From Methylobacter sp. (GTDB lineage: Bacteria; Pseudomonadota; Gammaproteobacteria; Methylococcales; Methylomonadaceae), in assembly GCA_030684815.1 (NCBI GenBank), contig JAUXXQ010000233.1:1-64000 (forward strand): a stretch of DNA of 64,000 nucleotides, written 5' to 3'. A program made the translations under genes and the position numbers. The notes beneath the pieces were generated by a model, which was not told where the DNA came from, searched no databases, and saw only the letters and a list, made by a program, of their open reading frames with translations. Within the stretch, counting starts at the first letter, position 1. Every line of letters starts with the position of its first letter. Below, piece by piece: positions 54,781 through 64,000 of the stretch.

Positions 54781-55128
54781 ATGATTGAACAACCGCACTA
54801 TATTCCTGACAGAAGCGACATTGTTTGGTTGGATTTTGAGCCTCAGAAAGATAAGGAGGTAGGAAAATATCGCCCCGCACTGATTTTGTCATCTAAAGCC
54901 TACGCTCAACAAACCGGGTTGGTTATCTGTTGTCCAATCAGTTCCAGCATTAGAGGCGCTCTTTCTGAAGTCCCTGTTTCCGGGCTGGATAAACCTTCTG
55001 TGGTGGCATCATCGATTGTGCAAACGCTGTCATGGCGCGAGCATAAGGTTAAATTTATTTTGACCGCCGATAAAGCGTGTTTTTCTGCTGTTTTGCAAAG
55101 GTTATTGCCCTTTGCTTGGGTTCAATGA
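54781..55128 (+). CDS. MazF/PemK-family mRNA interferase toxin
   Basis: A 115-residue MazF-like toxin. The family core DIVWLDFEPQKDKEVGKYRPALILSSKAY, the strand VICCPISSSIRG and the closing IVQTLSWREHKVKFI are all present, so the toxin seems intact. It cleaves mRNA at short sequence motifs when unneutralised. Confidence 0.92.
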   Translation: MIEQPHYIPDRSDIVWLDFEPQKDKEVGKYRPALILSSKAYAQQTGLVICCPISSSIRGALSEVPVSGLDKPSVVASSIVQTLSWREHKVKFILTADKACFSAVLQRLLPFAWVQ

Positions 55129-55193
55129 TTTTGCTTAAATCAGTCCTAAGCCGGATGAATTCGTTATAAGCAAGCTGCAAGCACGTTTCGGAA

Positions 55194-55220
55194 GGCGGGG
55201 CAGAATTCTTCCCGCCCCGG
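55194..55220 (-). terminator. Possible terminator after glgP
   Basis: On the minus strand just past the glgP stop, CGGGGC pairs with GCCCCG around an A/T-rich loop that includes GAATTC. No T-run follows, so the strength is uncertain. Confidence 0.4.
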
Positions 55221-55229
55221 TCACGTCAT

Positions 55230-57737
55230 TTAAAGGTATTGCACCGGCACCGGTTCCAACTTCCAGATGTCGCGGTTGTAGTCGTTGATCGTCCTGTCGG
55301 TGGAAAATTTGCCGCTGTTGGCGCAATTTAATATGCTCATCCGCGCCCAGTGCTCTTTGTCCTGATACGCCGCTTCCACGCGCTTTTGCGCGTCGATATA
55401 GCTTCTGAAATCGGCCACTGTCATCCACGGGTCATATTTGCTTTTAACCGAGGCGATCAGTTCGTCGAAAATGCCCGGCTCAAACTGGTTGAAATGGCCG
55501 CATTCGAGCAGGTTCATTACCCGCTGCAAATCCTCATCCTGGTCGATGATGGCGACGGGCTCGTAATGCTCCCGCCGCGCTTCGATCTGCTCTTCGGTCA
55601 GGCCGAACAGGAAAAAGTTTTCATCGCCGACTTCTTCCCTGATTTCAATATTAGCGCCATCCAGCGTGCCGATGGTCAAGGCGCCGTTCATCATCAGTTT
55701 CATGTTGCCGGTGCCGGATGCCTCTTTGCCGGCGGTGGAAATCTGTTCGGACAGGTCGGCGGCCGGGCAGATTATTTCCATGCCGGAGACTCGGTAGTCG
55801 GGCAGGAACAGCAGCGTCAGTTGGTCACCGACGTCGGGGTCGGAATTAATGACCTGGGCGACGTTGTTAATTAGTTTGATGGTTCTTTTGGCCATCGCAT
55901 AACCCGGCGCGGCTTTACCGCCGATCAACACGCAACGCGGCACCCAATTGCTGGTGTCGCCGCGTTTGATGCGGTCGTAAAGATGGATCACATGCAACAC
56001 ATTCAAAATCTGCCGCTTGTATTCGTGTATGCGTTTGACTTGTATATCAAATAGGGCGTCAGGGTTTAAATGGATGTTCAGATATTGTTTTTTGTGTTCA
56101 ATCAGCCGCAGTTTGGCATGTTGTTTTATCGTGCGCCAGCGCTGGCGGAATTCGGCATTTTCGGCAAACGGCGCGAGTTTTTTCAGTTCGTCCAGATGCG
56201 TGACCCAGCCGTCGCCGATGGTTTCGGTGATCAGCGCGGCCAATTCGGGGTTACACGAGGCCAGCCAGCGGCGCGGGGTGACGCCGTTGGTTTTGTTGTT
56301 GAATTTTTGCGGCCATAGTTCGTAAAAGTCGCGGAACAGGCCTTGTTGCAGCAGCTGGGAATGCAATTGGGCGACGCCGTTGACCGAAAAGCTGCCGACG
56401 ATGGCAAGATAGGCCATGCGCACTTGCTGTTCTGCGCCTTCTTCGATGATCGACATGCGGCCTAAGCGGGCCCTGTCGCCGGGCCAGTGCGCGGCGACTT
56501 CGGACATAAAATGGGCATTGATCTCAAAGATAATTTCCATCAGGCGCGGCAGCAATTTTTGCATCAGCCTGACCGGCCATTTTTCCAGCGCTTCCGGCAA
56601 CAGCGTGTGGTTGGTGTAGGCCATGGTTTTGCGGGTAATCGCCCAGGCGTCGGCCCATGACAAGCCATACACGTCCATCAGCAGGCGCATCAGTTCGGCA
56701 ATAGCGATGCTCGGATGGGTGTCGTTTAATTGAAAACAGCTTTTCTCGGCAAAATTGGAAAAATCAGCGCCGTGTTTTCGGATCCAGTGGGCAATGACGT
56801 CCTGCAGGCTGGCGGACGCGAGAAAATACTGTTGGCGCAGCCTTAATTCCTTGCCGTTTTCGTTGGCATCATTGGGGTACAACACCATGGTGATATGTTC
56901 GGCGGTGACTTTTGACGCCACCGATTCGGCATAATCGCCCGCGTTAAATTCATCCAGGTTGAATTCTTCGGTCGCCACCGCTTTCCATAAGCGCAGATTG
57001 TTGACGGTGTTGTTTTGATAACCGGGCACCGGGGTGTCGAAAGGCACTGCCAGTACATCATGGGTGCTGATCCAGCAGACCCGCTGCCTGCCCTGTTCAT
57101 CGGTCTGTATTTCGGTATGGCCGCCAAATTTGACGCGTAACGAATATTCCAGCCGCTCAATTTCCCAGACGTTGCCGTAACGCAGCCAGTGATCGGGTTT
57201 TTCGACCTGTTCGCCATTGACGAGAGTTTGGGTAAACATGCCGTATTCGTAGCGCAGGCCGTAGCCCAAAACCGGCAATTGCAGTGTGGCGCAGCTGTCG
57301 ATGAAACACGCGGCCAGCCTCCCTAAGCCGCCATTGCCCAGTCCGGCATCGAGTTCGCGGTCAACCAGCTCTTCGATTTCAATGCCCAAATCGTGCATCG
57401 CCTGGGTGGCTTCATCGACGACGCCGAGGTTCAGCATGGCGTTGCTTAAGGTACGGCCCATCAAAAATTCCATGGACAAGTAAAACACCTGTCTGCTGTC
57501 CATTTTGGTATAGGCTTTTTCAGTGGCTTTGCGCCGCTCCATCAGGCGGTCGCGAATCGACAGCGACAGCGCTTCGCAGGCATAGAATGGCGAGGATCGG
57601 GAGCTGTCGTCGCGGCCCAGCACATGCACATAATAGCGCTTAAAATCATGGACAAAATCGGCTTTGCTGACGCCCAATTTAGGCACATCGGTGATTGATG
57701 ATTTAGGTTTGCTGCTGATAAATCGTTTATTAGGCAT
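55230..57737 (-). CDS. glgP: Glycogen/starch phosphorylase
   Basis: An 835-residue PLP-dependent phosphorylase that releases glucose-1-phosphate from alpha-glucans. Landmarks are GLGNGGLGRLAACFIDS near residue 110, the NGVTPRRWL motif, the VQVKRIHEYKRQ-like IQVKRIHEYKRQILN and the PLP-Lys in EASGTGNMKLMMNGALTIGTLDGANIE (about 650). The start at 57737 has CTGGAG upstream; the track ORF's extra 44 residues are intergenic. It stands apart from other glycogen genes here. Confidence 0.95.
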   Translation of the reverse strand: MPNKRFISSKPKSSITDVPKLGVSKADFVHDFKRYYVHVLGRDDSSRSSPFYACEALSLSIRDRLMERRKATEKAYTKMDSRQVFYLSMEFLMGRTLSNAMLNLGVVDEATQAMHDLGIEIEELVDRELDAGLGNGGLGRLAACFIDSCATLQLPVLGYGLRYEYGMFTQTLVNGEQVEKPDHWLRYGNVWEIERLEYSLRVKFGGHTEIQTDEQGRQRVCWISTHDVLAVPFDTPVPGYQNNTVNNLRLWKAVATEEFNLDEFNAGDYAESVASKVTAEHITMVLYPNDANENGKELRLRQQYFLASASLQDVIAHWIRKHGADFSNFAEKSCFQLNDTHPSIAIAELMRLLMDVYGLSWADAWAITRKTMAYTNHTLLPEALEKWPVRLMQKLLPRLMEIIFEINAHFMSEVAAHWPGDRARLGRMSIIEEGAEQQVRMAYLAIVGSFSVNGVAQLHSQLLQQGLFRDFYELWPQKFNNKTNGVTPRRWLASCNPELAALITETIGDGWVTHLDELKKLAPFAENAEFRQRWRTIKQHAKLRLIEHKKQYLNIHLNPDALFDIQVKRIHEYKRQILNVLHVIHLYDRIKRGDTSNWVPRCVLIGGKAAPGYAMAKRTIKLINNVAQVINSDPDVGDQLTLLFLPDYRVSGMEIICPAADLSEQISTAGKEASGTGNMKLMMNGALTIGTLDGANIEIREEVGDENFFLFGLTEEQIEARREHYEPVAIIDQDEDLQRVMNLLECGHFNQFEPGIFDELIASVKSKYDPWMTVADFRSYIDAQKRVEAAYQDKEHWARMSILNCANSGKFSTDRTINDYNRDIWKLEPVPVQYL

Positions 57738-57865
57738 GGTTTGCTCCAGGAGATTAACGCATAAAAGATTTTCGTTGCTGGGAACGCCAAGTCCCTGCTT
57801 GGCGGGTATCCACAATGACCCACAGTACCGGGCTGGGGGGCTCCCATTTATCCAGTAGCCCAGTG

Positions 57866-58345
57866 TCATTCACTCTTCGCTACAGCGGATTCTTCTGTAG
57901 CCGTCCAAATCCGATAATGCACCTCAAAATTATTGGGCACATAAACCACAACAGGCAGTTTGCTATTGTAAGCTAACAAGCCTTGCGCCGACTGCAGTTT
58001 TACCAATGAATCTTGCGGCTTTTGATCCGGCGGGCAGGCCATACGTGTCGAAGCCGGGCCGGTGACTTGGCCCAGTTTAAAATAAGTAAAACCCCAGCCT
58101 TGGGCAATTTCTTCAGATAACTGGCCGAGAAACCAGTGTTTGTTGCAATCGACTTTCATGGTTTTACCGATCATCAGCTCAACTTTATGATTAGCTTCAT
58201 TGTCCAGCGGCTGAAGGCGGATAACCATGCGTTTGTAACCTTGTTCCGCCGGAGGGTAAGGCTTCATGTCGTCAGGGGCGGCAAAAACAGCCGCACTCAG
58301 TAGAAAAAGAATGTTCGCAATAAGTAATTTGGCGGGATATGGCAT
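57866..58345 (-). CDS. eco: Ecotin, periplasmic serine-protease inhibitor
   Basis: A 159-residue ecotin with a signal peptide ending at AVFAAP. Family text includes YPPAEQGYKRMVIRLQPL, VELMIGKTMKVDCNKHWFLGQL and VVVYVPNNFEVHYRIWTA. The two conserved Cys are present. The reactive loop reads STRMACP where E. coli has STMMACP, so P1 is Arg instead of Met, favouring trypsin-like targets. It probably protects the cell from external proteases, e.g. of grazers or other bacteria. Confidence 0.93.
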   Translation of the reverse strand: MPYPAKLLIANILFLLSAAVFAAPDDMKPYPPAEQGYKRMVIRLQPLDNEANHKVELMIGKTMKVDCNKHWFLGQLSEEIAQGWGFTYFKLGQVTGPASTRMACPPDQKPQDSLVKLQSAQGLLAYNSKLPVVVYVPNNFEVHYRIWTATEESAVAKSE

Positions 58346-58389
58346 TTTTGAATCCTCAGAATAGGGTGTCGGTGGATTGGTTAAATAGC

Positions 58390-58437
58390 ACTCGGCAATT
58401 GCTCCTGCATCCCTGCAGTCGACGGATTACACAGATA
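58390..58437. repeat. Repeat shared with the mreB-mreC spacer
   Basis: The segment from ACTCGGCAATTGCTCCTGCAT to GATTACACAGAT is the inverted counterpart of 21206-21269, lacking about 19 internal bases bounded by CTCCTGCAT direct repeats. The deletion or duplication of that segment shows how these elements vary. Confidence 0.75.
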
Positions 58438-58502
58438 GGGCGGATTTACACGGATATATTTTGAATGGCCGCTATCTTACGACAAGAAATAGGCGGAACT
58501 AC

Positions 58503-58535
58503 AGACCTTCCAGGTTTTAAAAACCTGGAAGGTCT
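58503..58535. repeat. Empty form of the modular palindrome
   Basis: AGACCTTCCAGGTTTT and its exact complement AAAACCTGGAAGGTCT flank a single A. The same arms enclose a 51-bp unit at 61430-61513, and one arm follows two units at 1-120. This is the zero-unit version of the element. Confidence 0.9.
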
Positions 58536-58598
58536 AACTCGTAACGTTTAGAAAGCGCCTGCTGTTGGCATCCGAGTTTACTGAACCGTTATCGTTTT

Positions 58599-60637
<2,039 letters not shown>

Positions 60638-60696
60638 TGTGTCACTCTTTAAAAAATAAAGGTAAAGGGGATGTTATTGCCACGGATTAATCGGCT

Positions 60697-60764
60697 GTAG
60701 GGTACGCTGCGCGTACCGTAATTTTGCAATTTGGCGTCGATAAGGTGCGCACAGCGTACCCTAC
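60697..60764. repeat. Inverted-repeat element between guaA and brnA
   Basis: GTAGGGTACGCTGCGCGTACC (60697-60717) faces GGTGCGCACAGCGTACCCTAC (60744-60764). The outer 13 bp pair perfectly and the inner ones nearly so. It is a MITE-like palindrome of a widely dispersed kind. Confidence 0.8.
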
Positions 60765-60783
60765 ACTATCGATCAAATGGCGG

Positions 60784-60987
60784 TTAAACAACTGATAGAT
60801 GATGTTCTTCGGCAAACTTACGTAAAGCTCGATTGACTGATTCAGAATCAGGAAAGATTTTGTGTAGATCAGGTTCAAGCAAAACGATATTTGTGCCTTC
60901 CTGATAGCTTTTGGCATATTTTCCACGCACACCTGATTTAATTAAATCGGCGGAATATTCAGGTCTAAGTGTATCTTCATTGTTCAT
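60784..60987 (-). CDS. Antitoxin partner of BrnT-like toxin
   Basis: A 67-residue protein starting at the ATG at 60987. GVRGKYAKSYQEGTNIVLLEPDLHKIFPDSESVNRALRKFAEEH matches the short antitoxins found after COG2929 (BrnT-type) toxins. Its start overlaps the toxin stop by 11 bases. It appears intact. Confidence 0.82.
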   Translation of the reverse strand: MNNEDTLRPEYSADLIKSGVRGKYAKSYQEGTNIVLLEPDLHKIFPDSESVNRALRKFAEEHHLSVV

Positions 60988-61246
60988 AAGCGTTACGCTC
61001 CTCACGGGTCATTTGCCGCGCCGAAATAATTCTAATGGTCTCTAATATCTCAGTAAACGACACTACAAGATAATTCCCTTTAAGAGATACGCCAAAAAGC
61101 AAGTATCTTGCTTCCTTATACGAATGGTCGGGGTCAGGAACACACGAGGAATATTCATCAGAAAACACCTCGGTTGCTTCAAGAAAAGAAATCTTATGTT
61201 TTCGTTGATTAGACTTTGCTTTTATTTCATCCCATTCAAAATTCAT
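60977..61246 (-). CDS. BrnT-family toxin
   Basis: An 89-residue BrnT/COG2929 toxin with a RelE-like fold: FEWDEIKAKSNQRKHKISFLEATEVFSDEYS, RYLLFGVSLKGNYLVVSFTE and IRIISARQMTREERNAYEQ. It is probably a ribonuclease held by the downstream antitoxin. This pair lies between guaB and guaA. Confidence 0.88.
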   Translation of the reverse strand: MNFEWDEIKAKSNQRKHKISFLEATEVFSDEYSSCVPDPDHSYKEARYLLFGVSLKGNYLVVSFTEILETIRIISARQMTREERNAYEQ

Positions 61247-61294
61247 TATAAAACCACTTCAAAATCTAACTTGAAATACCCCCCCGCTCAGGTA

Positions 61295-61429
61295 TCAAAG
61301 CTCGGCATCTGTTGCTAGCATATTTCCCCAATCATTTGCTTGCCACAAACCGTCCGGCGTGTCTGCCAATAATTCCGATAATTTTTGGCGCTGCCGACTG
61401 GGCAGCACTTTGTCAAAACGTTGCAAGCT
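61295..61429 (-). pseudogene. 3' gene fragment cut by the modular palindrome
   Basis: A reading frame that emerges from the palindrome edge and ends at 61295 reads LQRFDKVLPSRQRQKLSELL ... LWQANDWGNML. It looks like real coding sequence, with normal amino-acid usage, but has no start. It is probably the end of a gene broken by insertion of the element at 61430. Product unknown. Confidence 0.45.
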
Positions 61430-61513
61430 AGACCTTCCAGGTTTTTACTGGAGCCGCTCCCGACGGCTCCAGCACTTCCGCCATCCATGGCAGTCGTAAA
61501 ACCTGGAAGGTCT
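61430..61513. repeat. Modular palindrome carrying one 51-bp unit
   Basis: Arms AGACCTTCCAGGTTTTTA (61430-61447) and AAACCTGGAAGGTCT (61499-61513) enclose one 51-bp unit (61448-61498). Relative to the shared right flank (ACTTCGGCATG, then TTGTCCCGCTTTAAATGGG), the unit is inverted compared with the copy at 1-120. The track ORF at 61315-61584 runs through this element and is not a gene. Confidence 0.9.
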
Positions 61514-61568
61514 ACTTCGGCATGTTTGTCCCGCTTTAAATGGGGAGCCCTAAAAACGTAAGCAACAA

Positions 61569-61664
61569 AACACGGATGACACAAATAGGACGGATTTACA
61601 CGGTTTTTTTAAAATATGTCGCGCTTTTAATCAGCGATTCCGTTTCATCAGTGTCATCCGTGTT
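61569..61664. repeat. ACACGGAT-type palindromic element
   Basis: 14-bp perfect ends AACACGGATGACAC/GTGTCATCCGTGTT flank about 68 bases that also pair in part. It lies just after the guaB stop, and relatives are at 21149 and 30052. Confidence 0.8.
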
Positions 61665-61684
61665 CCATTCTCTACAGGTTAAAC

Positions 61685-64000
<2,316 letters not shown>

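Overview
The window looks like a chromosomal segment of a gammaproteobacterium of roughly 50% GC. The gene complement and the style of the small palindromic repeats suggest a methanotroph-type lineage (Methylococcales), but that genus-level reading is inference. No marker such as rRNA or a methane monooxygenase gene is present.

Left part, 0.2-20 kb. It holds a UPF0182 membrane protein, a Zur-type regulator, a gap-pyk glycolytic pair closed by a strong terminator, and a qmcA/nfeD pair. These are followed by mnmG-rsmG-parA-(mini-parB)-parB, which is the classic near-origin cell-cycle cluster with an extra truncated ParB-like gene inserted in it. Next come gatC-gatA-uma2-gatB and, convergent with gatB, a small basic protein resembling the ribosome-rescue factor ArfA that carries a long RNA hairpin inside its own reading frame.

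Middle, 20-31.7 kb. One long rightward block of cell-shape and wall genes runs mreB, mreC (apparent AUA start), mreD, mrdA (PBP2), rodA, mltB, rlpA, dacA, a D-amino-acid aminotransferase, ybeD, lipB and lipA. These genes build and remodel the lateral wall and, at the end, make lipoate.

31.9-38.7 kb is accessory. A two-gene cassette encodes a HEPN-like protein and a 903-aa dual P-loop ATPase (MinD-like KGGVGR plus a STAND-like loop). It is followed by toxin-antitoxin loci in various states of decay (ParE/RHH, RHH/PIN remnant, HicAB with a frameshifted hicB, a higA relic), a ferritin-like protein and tRNA-Arg(CCU).

38.7-47.7 kb returns to housekeeping and envelope functions: cysZ, mtnA and mtaD (methylthioadenosine salvage), a Uma2 gene and an inositol-phosphatase. 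A stress-type cluster follows, with BON lipoproteins, a DUF1207 barrel, two YqjD-like tail-anchored proteins, a YqjE-like and a YqjK-like protein.

47.7-55.1 kb is a second accessory block of eight consecutive leftward genes. They encode a 179-aa unknown protein, an eight-motif DnaJ-type zinc protein, a TPR histidine kinase, a receiver-HEPN protein, a broken antitoxin/PIN pair, a Uma2 protein and a large Nudix-like protein. A MazEF-type pair follows. The TPR-kinase plus REC-HEPN pair is the best candidate in the window for an undescribed signalling, abortive-infection or stress system: a two-component phosphorelay whose output domain carries a canonical HEPN ribonuclease motif.

Right end, 55.2-64 kb. 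It contains glgP, an ecotin with Arg at P1, tadA-guaA, a BrnT-type toxin-antitoxin pair and guaB. Several palindromic repeats lie here, including a modular element (a palindrome carrying 0, 1 or at least 2 copies of a 51-bp unit) that recurs at the left edge with its core in the opposite orientation. The last 850 bases hold no gene I can support.
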